Below are positions 1-8,800 of a stretch of 20,559 nt of DNA, piece by piece (positions within the stretch are counted from its first letter, which is position 1; the number at the start of each line of letters is the position of its first letter). Made by a program: the position numbers and the translations under genes. The notes beneath the pieces were generated by a model. It saw nothing but the letters and a program-made list of their open reading frames with translations. It ran no database searches and was not told where the DNA came from. The DNA is from Candidatus Zixiibacteriota bacterium (GTDB lineage Bacteria; Zixibacteria; MSB-5A5; GN15; FEB-12): positions 1 through 20,559 of the forward strand of contig JAGLXI010000052.1 of the NCBI GenBank assembly GCA_023132995.1. The letters are read 5' to 3'.

Positions 1-3000
1 TTTTCGACATGAGTGACTACATTCTCTTTTACGGTGAATCCGTCAACCGCTGGTGGCACCTCTCGGGGCAGCCTACACGCTACGTCAACAATCACTATAC
101 CGATCGTAACATTTACTGGTTAGCGGTCTCTGCTGAGCTTGGGCCGGGTCTCCGGATGGCCGAACTCGACGGCTCGGTTGGTGGCGATGAAGATACGGTT
201 ATCACGGATTTCACGAGGTGGGTTCATTCCGAGCGCGACACGTTGTTCAGCATTGAAAACGACTCCAGGCAATACGACTACTACACCTGGTACTGGTTCG
301 ACGATGCTCATCGGCGGTTTTTTGTTCCCACGCCACACGCCCTCGAGGATAAACCGGCTGAGATACTCGTAGTGGCCAAGACTCCGCAGGGGATCATATC
401 GGTCGACGCGACGGTCAACGGGGCCACCGCCCAGCTCAGTCACTCCCAGGATTCGCTCTACGTCTTTACTACTACGGCGTTGCAGGATGGTCTGACAGAG
501 ATCGGCGTTGATTTCACCATGACCGGTGATATCCCAGCGTTTCTCGACTACGTGGATGTGGCCTACAACAGCAGGCTGGTCCCGGTTGCCGACAAGCTCG
601 ATATTACATTGGGAAGTATTGACGGGTCGGCTCTGATTGAAGTTATCGACGAGTTCTCTTCCGTGCCGCTTGTTCTGGACCTGGACGATCCGCTGCGCCC
701 GGAGATAATCGGCGGCTGGGAGCGCTCGGGCGGGCTGGTCACATTCAGCACTCAGCTTGACGCGGAAGGTTCCAACCGTGTCTGCGTTACTTCCGTCGAG
801 AGGGCCGCCGCCCCGCTTTCGGTCGAGCGAGTTACCGTTACAGATCTTCGCGAAAGCTCGTCGCCGACCGACTCGGTGGACTTCATAATAGTCACCGCCG
901 ATCCGTTTGTCGACGCCCTGCAGGAGTATATCGCTTACCAGACCGGCGCCGGTCATGCGATCAGGCTGGTGACCGTCCAGGACATATATGACAATTTCTC
1001 GTGGGGGCTTTTCGACCCCACGGCGATCCGCGATTTCCTCAAGTTTGCCTATAACAACTACCCGCCGCCGGCTCCTGCCACCGTGCTTTTTGTCGGCGAC
1101 GGCCACTATGATTTCTTGGACCATCTGAGGGACGGCGCTCCCAATTATGTGCCGCCGTTCGTGCATCCCTACGACGGATCGTATTCCTACAGTGACGACA
1201 ACTATGTGTTCTTCGGCGCCTACGGAATGCTGGACAGTGACTCCAGCTATGTCCATGTTCCGGACCGTGGCATAGACATGATAAACGCTCGCTGGCCGGT
1301 GCGGTATGCCGCTGAGATTGATGCTATTGTCGCCAAGACCAAACGGTATGGTTCCGCGACCGATTTCGGACTGTGGCGGACGCGCGTGGCGCTCGTTGCC
1401 GACGATGAGTTTGTGCCGGGTGGAAGCGAAGAGGTGATTCACACCCGGCAGACGGAGGAACTACAGTCCGAGCACCTGCCGGCCTTGTACGGCCGGGATA
1501 AGATCTACGCTCTGGAGCACCCGTTCGTGAACCGGTGGAAACCATCGGTAAACGACGCCATAGTCGACGGGCTGAACGAAGGGCGGCTGTTGATGAACTA
1601 CGTCGGTCACGGCAATCCCTACACGTTGGCTCACGAACGCATCTTCACATCGGCCGACGACCTCCCGAGGCTGAACAACTTTGATCACCTGCCACTGGTG
1701 TTTGCCGCCTCATGCGCCATCGGTTTCTACGACGAACCCAAAGGCACGGCCATGGCCGAGGAGTTTCTGACTCATCCGGCGGGGGGAGCCATCGGCGTGG
1801 TTTCCGCCACCAGGCTCGTCTGGTCGGGACTCAACAAAGCATACAATCAGACGGTTTTTGACGTACTCTTTGGAAACAACGATCTTTCCATCTGCGAAGC
1901 GGTTTATACGGCCAAGCTGATCCACCAGTACAATTCCGGCGGTTACTTAGCCCAGATCAGGAACGACCGCGCCTTTATCTACATGGGTGATCCCTATGTG
2001 AGACTCGCCCGCCCCCGTCTGGGAGTCGTATTCTCATCCGCGCCGGACAGCCTGGTAGCTCTTGAGCCGGTCACCGTCGACGGCGAAATTGTTGACAGCC
2101 TGCTGAACCCGTACCGGGCGGACGGCATTATCCATATCGAGGTGCGTGACTCGGAGAAGGAGAGATCGCACCCTTACGGCAACACCGACGGGCTTGAGAA
2201 AACAATTGATTACACGGTTGCCGGGGCAACTATCTATCGGGGCACGGGTGTGGTCAGTCTCGGTAGGTTCAGCTTTCAATTCATCCCACCGCTCGATATC
2301 GGGTACGGCGGGCAGGGCGCCGGAATCACAGTCTACGCCGTACTTGATTCCATCGACGCCGCAGGGATTGTCGATTCCATCGCCGTTACCGACTCCATAG
2401 CTCCCTTCGCCGACAGCACCGGACCGACTATCGAATACGCCTTCTCTGGCAAAAGGGGTTTTGTCAGCGGAGACGTGGTTGACACAGACGATCAGCTTGA
2501 AATCAGGCTGGCGGATTCGTCCGGGATCAACCTCACTGGCGGCCTGGGTCATGGGATCACTCTGGAAATCGACGGCGAGTCGGAGAAAGTCATAAGCCTC
2601 ACCAACCTGTTTGAATATGACCGGAACGGCTTTACCACGGGCGGCCTGGCCTGCTCGCTGGAGGATATGCAGCCCGGACAGCACAGTTTCAAGGTCAAGG
2701 CGTGGGATAACGCCAACAACTCGGCCATGGCGGAGTTTGCAGCCCAGGTGGTGGCTGATGATGCGGCCGTGCTGGTGGACGTTCTGAATTACCCCAACCC
2801 CATGGGTGACAGCACCCGTTTTTCGTTTCACGCTCCACAGCGGCTGGAGAGCTTTTCACTTGACATATTTACCCTCTCCGGCAGAAAGATCAGAAGTTTT
2901 GGTCCCTACCCGGTGGAACCGGGATATCATGACGATATAGTATGGAAGGGGAGGGATTTTGCCGGCGACCGCGTGGCCACAGGTGTCTACATCTACAAGG

Positions 3001-3065
3001 CTGCCGCTCGGTCATCCGGTGACCGGGAGATCGAGGTGTTTGGAAAAGTAGTTGTGATCAATTGA
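1..3065 (+). CDS. porU: PorU-like C25 (gingipain-family) peptidase of a type IX secretion system, 5'-truncated
   Basis: The reading frame is open to the left edge of the window. The first ATG (9) lies inside the conserved PorU-like stretch FDMSDYILFYGES, so the true start and signal peptide are upstream. Numbering from that ATG, a C25 caspase-like domain spans about residues 291-665. The His of the catalytic pair is H534 in NYVGHGNPY and the Cys is C569 in FAASCAIG, so both catalytic residues are present. An Ig-like region follows at about 800-915. A T9SS type A C-terminal domain begins near N927 (NYPNP) and ends with LSGRKI and GVYIYKA motifs. In Bacteroidetes, PorU is the cell-surface sortase that removes C-terminal domains from cargo and attaches the cargo to lipopolysaccharide. 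The PorV-like gene lies immediately downstream, which supports PorU over a gingipain-like cargo protease. The stop codon overlaps the next gene's Shine-Dalgarno sequence, suggesting translational coupling. The family call is firm; the sortase role is inferred. Confidence 0.88.
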   Translation, partial: FDMSDYILFYGESVNRWWHLSGQPTRYVNNHYTDRNIYWLAVSAELGPGLRMAELDGSVGGDEDTVITDFTRWVHSERDTLFSIENDSRQYDYYTWYWFDDAHRRFFVPTPHALEDKPAEILVVAKTPQGIISVDATVNGATAQLSHSQDSLYVFTTTALQDGLTEIGVDFTMTGDIPAFLDYVDVAYNSRLVPVADKLDITLGSIDGSALIEVIDEFSSVPLVLDLDDPLRPEIIGGWERSGGLVTFSTQLDAEGSNRVCVTSVERAAAPLSVERVTVTDLRESSSPTDSVDFIIVTADPFVDALQEYIAYQTGAGHAIRLVTVQDIYDNFSWGLFDPTAIRDFLKFAYNNYPPPAPATVLFVGDGHYDFLDHLRDGAPNYVPPFVHPYDGSYSYSDDNYVFFGAYGMLDSDSSYVHVPDRGIDMINARWPVRYAAEIDAIVAKTKRYGSATDFGLWRTRVALVADDEFVPGGSEEVIHTRQTEELQSEHLPALYGRDKIYALEHPFVNRWKPSVNDAIVDGLNEGRLLMNYVGHGNPYTLAHERIFTSADDLPRLNNFDHLPLVFAASCAIGFYDEPKGTAMAEEFLTHPAGGAIGVVSATRLVWSGLNKAYNQTVFDVLFGNNDLSICEAVYTAKLIHQYNSGGYLAQIRNDRAFIYMGDPYVRLARPRLGVVFSSAPDSLVALEPVTVDGEIVDSLLNPYRADGIIHIEVRDSEKERSHPYGNTDGLEKTIDYTVAGATIYRGTGVVSLGRFSFQFIPPLDIGYGGQGAGITVYAVLDSIDAAGIVDSIAVTDSIAPFADSTGPTIEYAFSGKRGFVSGDVVDTDDQLEIRLADSSGINLTGGLGHGITLEIDGESEKVISLTNLFEYDRNGFTTGGLACSLEDMQPGQHSFKVKAWDNANNSAMAEFAAQVVADDAAVLVDVLNYPNPMGDSTRFSFHAPQRLESFSLDIFTLSGRKIRSFGPYPVEPGYHDDIVWKGRDFAGDRVATGVYIYKAAARSSGDREIEVFGKVVVIN

Positions 3066-3070
3066 AGGAG
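3065..3070 (+). promoter_or_regulatory. Shine-Dalgarno AAGGAG that fixes the start of the PorV-like gene
   Basis: AAGGAG sits six bases before the ATG at 3077 and overlaps the last base of the upstream stop codon. An in-frame TTG at 3062 is also possible but would lie before this site, so ATG 3077 is preferred. The arrangement suggests coupled translation of the PorU-like and PorV-like genes. Confidence 0.65.
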
Positions 3071-3076
3071 ACGATA

Positions 3077-5875
3077 ATGAGACTGCGTAAGTTGATGCTT
3101 CCCCTTGTGGCCGTGCTGATGTTACTGGTATCGACCGGCGATCTGCGGGCCGATATCTCCAATGCCGCCGTACTGTATCTCAGGATCGCCCCGGGGGCGC
3201 GAGCAGCGGGCATGGGAGAGGCCTATGTCGCCATTGCCGACGACGCCACTTCCACCCACTGGAATCCGGCCGGTCTGGGCGCCTATCCCCTCTCGGATTC
3301 CTGGATCGAGTCGAAAGTCCCAGAACGCCTCCGTCCCATATCGGCTCTGGCGGCGCTGAAAATGGGCGGGTCCAGCGACTACATGGCCTACGAAGTCTGG
3401 GCTGTCTCACCTGCGGGTCTGGTTCGGTTTGACAACAAAGACTGGCATCTGGATGAGACTTTCAACACCCGCACCGACCAGACGGTCAGAGAAATCATCA
3501 GTTCCTATTTCAACGTTACGGACGAACAGAGCCTGGACGAGATGGTAGCGAAAGTTGCTGTCGTCAATAACAGAAGAAGCTCCGAGTACCTCGCCGACCT
3601 TCACCAGCGTGTGATGGCGCTTGTTCCCGAAGACTACCGCGGTCGGGAGTCGCTTCGGATGATGTGGGATACGCTGCTGGCCGGCTACGACGAATGTCGC
3701 GTAAACTGGGAGAGAATCGACGAGGTCGAAAAGTATTTTGGCGAAGGCCTGAAGGACAGCACGCTGAATGAAGTCGAAATCGACCGGATCAGTATCGCCG
3801 TCGAGAAAGCCAGAACACGCTTTATTCCCGAAGAACTGAAGGTTCCTTATGCGGTCAACTATCGGGGGGAGTTGACTTCGATTACTTCCACCGAGGAATA
3901 CATACTGGCGGGCAGCCGGGGAGGTCTGGTAGTCTATGACGGCAAACGCTGGCGGCCGATAACCGTCGAGGACGGTCTGCCGTCGAACAACGTGCTGTGT
4001 CTGTACGGGGAGGGCAACGAGGCGTATATCGGCACCGACAGTGGCCTGGCGCGCTTTCTCGGTCATCGGCTGGCGCCGGTGCGGGGGGGAGAGCAGCTTC
4101 CCGAGGGTCCGGTCACTGCTGTTGGCGCCAACGGGAACGACAACATCTGGATCGTGCTCAACAACGACCTGTACCATTTCGACGGGCGGAACTGGTCCAA
4201 CTACATGAAGTACAAGGTCGTCCTCGACGATTCCCCGGAGGCGATCGCCCGCAAGTTCGCTCTTTACGGAACCGACACGGAAGTGCGGAGATTCGCTGAG
4301 AAATTCACGGAGCTCAACCTCGGCGGTCCTATCGAGGAGGAGGAACCGGATACCGCATCCGAGGTGAGTGCCCCTCCCGAAGATTTGCCGCAGGATATTA
4401 TGGCTGCGGTTGTCGACGGTCTGGACGCTCCGGAACCGGACGACTCCGTTTCGGTTGATCAACCTGCCTCGGAGCCTGATAGTGTGTCTGGACCCTCCCC
4501 GGACGCCATCCCGGAGATTGAACCACCAGCGGAGGATGAACCACCGGTGGCGGACGGCGAACTCAAGCCGGGAATGCTCGTCCGGGTTCCCTTCGTGGTG
4601 GAACTGAAGGGGAAAGTCAACTCGATCTATGCCGGGCCTGATCACCGGGTCTGGATCGGGACCGATTACGGGCTGCTGTACTTTGACGGCAAAGAATGGT
4701 CAATGCCCGGATATCGCACCTACCGGCTGAAGGAAGGCGATACCTTTGAAGACCTGGTTGCGGCCAAGAGGCACAAGGATACAACCGCCGCCGAAGCGTA
4801 CGCGGCGCTGCTGGGGGATATCAACGACTTCGACGAAGAGCCGATGGCCGTCGGTCGCAAGGTCAGGATCTATCGCAACCCGGCCGGGGCTTCAATCAAC
4901 AGGATCGTGCGGAACGGTGAGAAATTGTACTTCGCCACCGACGCCGGTCTGATAGAGTATGATGGTTACTTCTGGGCCAGAAGCGACGTGAGAGGTCTGG
5001 ATCGAACCAACGCGGTTGACGCTCTTTCCATAGGCGACGAACTCTGGCTGGCCAGCGATGAAAAAGTGGTCACCAAGGCCAACGCCCTCATGCAACTGAC
5101 GCTGATGCACGTTAAATGGCTGCCGGAACTCACCGACGACGTCTACTACGAGTTTGTCTCGTTTGTTTCATCCAGCAGGGACTGGGGCACTTTTGGCGGC
5201 AACATCACTTTCATCTCCTACGGGGAGTTCATGAGGACGGGAGAGATGGGCGATACTCTGGACTACTTCGACTCCTTCGACATCGCCTTCACGGGCTCCT
5301 ACGGCACAGCCTTGAGCCCCAGCCTGAAAGCGGGTCTTTCCGTCCGCCTGATGTATTCGAAGCTGTCCGACCTGGGGGCCGGGATGGAAAAAGGGCGCGG
5401 CACCTCGACCGGTTTCGCCGTAGACTTTGGGTTGCTCTACCAGATGACGCGCCGGATGAACTGGGGTCTGGCGATAACCAACGTCGGCCCCAAGATGGCT
5501 TATATCGACGCCTCGCAAGCTGATGACCTGCCGCGCAACCTGGCCCTGGGTTTCGCCTACAAACTGCTCCAGTCCGAGTACTACCACTTCCTTGTTACGG
5601 CGGAAGCGAACAAGACTCTCGTCGGCCTGGACGACGGTCTGAGCGAGGAGTTAAAGCAACTGGTGCTCAACGGAGGAGCCGAGTTCCTGTATGCCAACAT
5701 CTTTGCTCTCAGGGCGGGATACATTCATGACGAGGAAGGAGAAGTCAAGACCATGACCCTGGGGCTGGGACTGGCGCTGTTTGATACGTTCAAATTCGAC
5801 TTCTCCTACATCCCCAGTAACTCAACGGAATCGCTGCGGAACACCCTGCGTATTTCGATTTCCGTGCTTCCATAG
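3077..5875 (+). CDS. porV: Chimeric PorV-like outer-membrane protein with inserted regulator-type beta-propeller and LysM-like modules
   Basis: 932 residues. A signal peptide covers about 1-25 (ending LRAD). A PorV N-terminus follows at 26-71, with APGARAAGMGEAYVA and WNPAGLG. The remaining PorV barrel resumes at about 677 (MHVKWLPEL, then a region resembling the rest of PorV) and runs to 932. In between lie roughly 600 extra residues. These contain repeated two-component-regulator propeller blades (around 107-123, 276-292, 365-373, 530-540, 617-633; consensus GLxxYDGxxW) and intervening helical or LysM-like segments (124-253, 379-416 plus 496-506, 549-601). An acidic, Pro-rich linker covers about 417-494. 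PorV normally shuttles T9SS cargo from the translocon to the PorU sortase. PorZ, a separate protein of the Bacteroidetes attachment complex, carries regulator propellers. The insert may therefore be a built-in PorZ-like part. The position directly after PorU supports a T9SS role. The PorV call for the ends is good; the function of the insert is inference. Confidence 0.8.
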   Translation: MRLRKLMLPLVAVLMLLVSTGDLRADISNAAVLYLRIAPGARAAGMGEAYVAIADDATSTHWNPAGLGAYPLSDSWIESKVPERLRPISALAALKMGGSSDYMAYEVWAVSPAGLVRFDNKDWHLDETFNTRTDQTVREIISSYFNVTDEQSLDEMVAKVAVVNNRRSSEYLADLHQRVMALVPEDYRGRESLRMMWDTLLAGYDECRVNWERIDEVEKYFGEGLKDSTLNEVEIDRISIAVEKARTRFIPEELKVPYAVNYRGELTSITSTEEYILAGSRGGLVVYDGKRWRPITVEDGLPSNNVLCLYGEGNEAYIGTDSGLARFLGHRLAPVRGGEQLPEGPVTAVGANGNDNIWIVLNNDLYHFDGRNWSNYMKYKVVLDDSPEAIARKFALYGTDTEVRRFAEKFTELNLGGPIEEEEPDTASEVSAPPEDLPQDIMAAVVDGLDAPEPDDSVSVDQPASEPDSVSGPSPDAIPEIEPPAEDEPPVADGELKPGMLVRVPFVVELKGKVNSIYAGPDHRVWIGTDYGLLYFDGKEWSMPGYRTYRLKEGDTFEDLVAAKRHKDTTAAEAYAALLGDINDFDEEPMAVGRKVRIYRNPAGASINRIVRNGEKLYFATDAGLIEYDGYFWARSDVRGLDRTNAVDALSIGDELWLASDEKVVTKANALMQLTLMHVKWLPELTDDVYYEFVSFVSSSRDWGTFGGNITFISYGEFMRTGEMGDTLDYFDSFDIAFTGSYGTALSPSLKAGLSVRLMYSKLSDLGAGMEKGRGTSTGFAVDFGLLYQMTRRMNWGLAITNVGPKMAYIDASQADDLPRNLALGFAYKLLQSEYYHFLVTAEANKTLVGLDDGLSEELKQLVLNGGAEFLYANIFALRAGYIHDEEGEVKTMTLGLGLALFDTFKFDFSYIPSNSTESLRNTLRISISVLP
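3290..5104 (+). other. Propeller and LysM-like insertion within the PorV-like barrel gene
   Basis: This in-frame segment separates the N-terminal PorV motif (WNPAGLG) from the rest of the barrel (HVKWLPEL). Blade motifs such as GLVVYDGKRW, GLLYFDGKEW and GLIEYDGYFW recur. After three of the blades the chain leaves into a helical segment and returns through a similar strand: VPYAVNYRGELTSI, VPFVVELKGKVNSI and RIYRNPAGASINRI. The segment YRLKEGDTFEDLVAAK looks like the start of a LysM domain. LKPGMLVRVPF looks like a LysM end, parted from its start by a linker rich in Glu, Asp and Pro. The boundaries are approximate. Confidence 0.7.
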
Positions 5876-5878
5876 GAC

Positions 5879-5884
5879 AGGAGG
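5879..5884 (+). promoter_or_regulatory. Shine-Dalgarno AGGAGG supporting a TTG start
   Basis: A full AGGAGG lies eight bases before the TTG at 5893. No ATG with comparable spacing precedes the signal peptide, so TTG is taken as the start of the M6 protease gene. Confidence 0.65.
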
Positions 5885-5892
5885 CTTTAGAG

Positions 5893-8800
5893 TTGTACTT
5901 GAGAAACTGGTTTGCTGTTCTGTCGGCCTCCGCCGTGATCCTACTGGCAAGTCATGCCCCGGCCCAGGCTGGCGGGCGTATTTTGTACGGTGAGAAACAG
6001 AGGCACACGGAGCAGCTTACCGACAACAAGGTTCAGCATCACTCGCTGGCCCAGAGGCTATCACGGGCCATGACGCCGGCCGTTCATCGGAAGGCACCCT
6101 GGTCGTTACCGATGAAGGCCCTCGATCCGGCTTCCGACACCACGGTCAGAGTCCTGGTGTTGCGGTTCGACTTCCAGTATGAAGAAACCGACGACCCCAA
6201 CACTACCGGACGCGGGGTGATGAATCTTGGCAACCCGCTCAACGATCCCGTCGATTCGGCGGCGTACTACGACAGTGTCGGACACTGGATCGATCCGCCG
6301 CCGCATGACTCCCTCTACTTCGACGCTCACCTGCGCGCTCTGAGGAAATACTGGGAGACCGTCACCGAGGGCGCCTACACACTTGACTGGGATATCTATC
6401 CCCCCGCCAAAGATTCCACATACAAACTACCGGGCCCCATGAGCGACTATGGTATCTGTTATGCCGGTTTGCCCGCGAATGAAGCGTTTGACACGGTCAT
6501 ATTCGGCCTGGTGCACTATTTTAGGGACTGCGTCAGGCTGGCTGATACGGTGTCACCGGAAATCGACTTCTCGCAGTACCAGTCGGTTTTCCTGTTTCAC
6601 GCCGGGTCGGATAGCCAGACCGATATCGGTTTCCCACCCACCTGCTCCGACCTGTTTACCGGCTTCATCAACTACGTTCCCGAGGAGCCCGACTGGGACA
6701 CGGTCTGGGTGGACGGTGGCGCGAAGGCTATCTGCAACGCTCTCATCCTGCCCGAGTCCAACAGTCAGGACAACCGGGCCACGGCCTTGAACGCTGTTCT
6801 GGCCCACGAGTTCGGGCATCAATTAGGGCTGGTGGATCTCTACCGCACGGACAACTTCATCAGTTGCCTGGGTGATTTCGCGCTGATGGATCACAACGGA
6901 TTCGGGACCAGTGTTGACTTCGGCTTCGACGTTGGCGGCGTTTTCGGGACTATCCCGGTCTACCCCTGTGCCTGGTCGCGGGCCTATCTGGGCGTTGTCG
7001 AGGTCCACAATTTCCGACAGGGAACGGATATCGAGATTGCCGCCGCCGAAGTCCAGTCGGAGAGCATCAAGATCGCGCGGGTGCCGATTTCCGAGAAGGA
7101 ATACTACCTCATCGAGAACCGTGTCGATGACCTTTACCCTGAAATCGTCACCGGGCTTCTGGCGGATTCCATTACCGGCGTCATCCAGTACCCTGTCGAT
7201 ACTCTTACGCGCGAGTTCACCGGCGAGTATGACTTTCTCCTGCCCGGTTCCGGACTCCTGATATATCACGTCGATGAGAGCGTGGCGGCGCTCAACTACG
7301 ACAGCCACACCGGTGACACGGTGAACAATTTTTACAGCAACCAACTGCAGTTGATTCCCTCGCGGAGGTTCATCAGCCTAGTGGAAGCCGACGGCGTGGT
7401 CGATATGAGCGGCTACTACCAGGTGGGCAGCCGCCGTTTCGGATGGGAAGGGGACATGTTCCGGGAAGACCGCGAGGGATCGTCATTAACACCTAATACC
7501 AACCCGGCGGCCATCGATAACTCCGGTAACAACACTCATATCTGGATCGATAAGATCCGCCGCGCCCGCGAGCAGGGAGGGTCATTCAGGAGGATCGACA
7601 CCCTTATGCGCTTCGACGTCCGAACAAGGGACCTCGTCGACGGTTTCCCCGTGCGGGCCGGTTACCCGAGCTTCGGCTTCGCGCCGATCTGTGATAATCT
7701 CGACAAGGATCCCGAGGGCGCCGCCGAGATCATCTTTGCGTCCGGCCGAAACCTGTGCGTTATCACTTCTACCGGGGAGAACTTCCTGCACCAGGTAAGC
7801 GCTTGCGATCCCTGCCGTACTTTCTACGATACTTCATTGACTTCGGTCTATGCGGATACCGGCAGATCGTACCCGATCCCGCTTTTTGCGAGAACCCCGG
7901 AAGGCATTACGGCCAACCCGGTCACGGGGGATTTCGGGCTGGCGGATTCGAGCAAGTATATCGCCGTCGGTTCGCCAAACCGCGTTGACGTTTTCCGCCT
8001 GGCCTATAATGATCAGACGGATTTGGCCCAGCGGCCTTTTCCATATATCCCCACGAGCAGCATGCCGGTGGCCCTGTCCTTCGGCAATATGCTTTACATT
8101 CTTGACGACGCCGGGCGGGTGTATCTCAAACCCTCACTCACTCAGCCTGATAGACGGCTGGGCAGATTCGTAGAGGAGGCGTATCACGGCATCTGCCGCA
8201 TCGGAGACTGGCTGATTCTTTTGGCGGGGGACTCCCTCTTGGAAGGACGTACACCGCAGACCAGGCTTTATTGTATCAGCGCCACTGATTCAACATCCAT
8301 CACGCTCAATGGCTACTACAACTGGGGTCCGATTACGGTCGACGTTGACTTGGACGGCCTGCCGGAGGTGGTTGTCTTCGGCGCCGACGGCAAGGGTCTG
8401 TATGTAACCGCCGATACGCTCATCGCGGTTCCTCCGGGCATGTTGCCGGTCATGACGATCTCAAAAGAAAGGGAGACCGGCTTCGAGTTCACGGTGAACC
8501 CGGTGGCGGGCGACATCGACCTCGACGGTTATCCGGACATTGTCATCGGCGGCAGGAATGCGGTTTATGCATTCAGTCGTGAATTGACGTTGAAGACCGG
8601 TTATCCGCTTGAAATCGACGACCGTATCTACTATGACAACTACGCCCACCTGGTTCTCGGTGGCTACCAGGACGAAGTCATCTCGTCACCGGTGGTCGCC
8701 GATATCGAATCCGGCGGCTCCCCCGAGATCGTGTTCCCCACTTTCGCGGGCAACGTATACTCGTTCGGTCCCCAGCTCTCCTATGGCTTTCCACTGTCCG

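Noticed and set aside
120..1442. 440-codon open frame on the minus strand
   Set aside because: It lies opposite the well-supported C25 peptidase gene and its translation has no recognisable domain. Long antisense frames are common in GC-rich coding DNA.
3062..3064. TTG start for the PorV-like gene
   Set aside because: The Shine-Dalgarno AAGGAG lies after it. ATG 3077 is correctly spaced and starts directly with a signal peptide.
3407..4645. 412-codon open frame on the minus strand
   Set aside because: It is antisense to the PorV-like gene, whose blade motifs are read on the + strand. The translation has no recognised motif.
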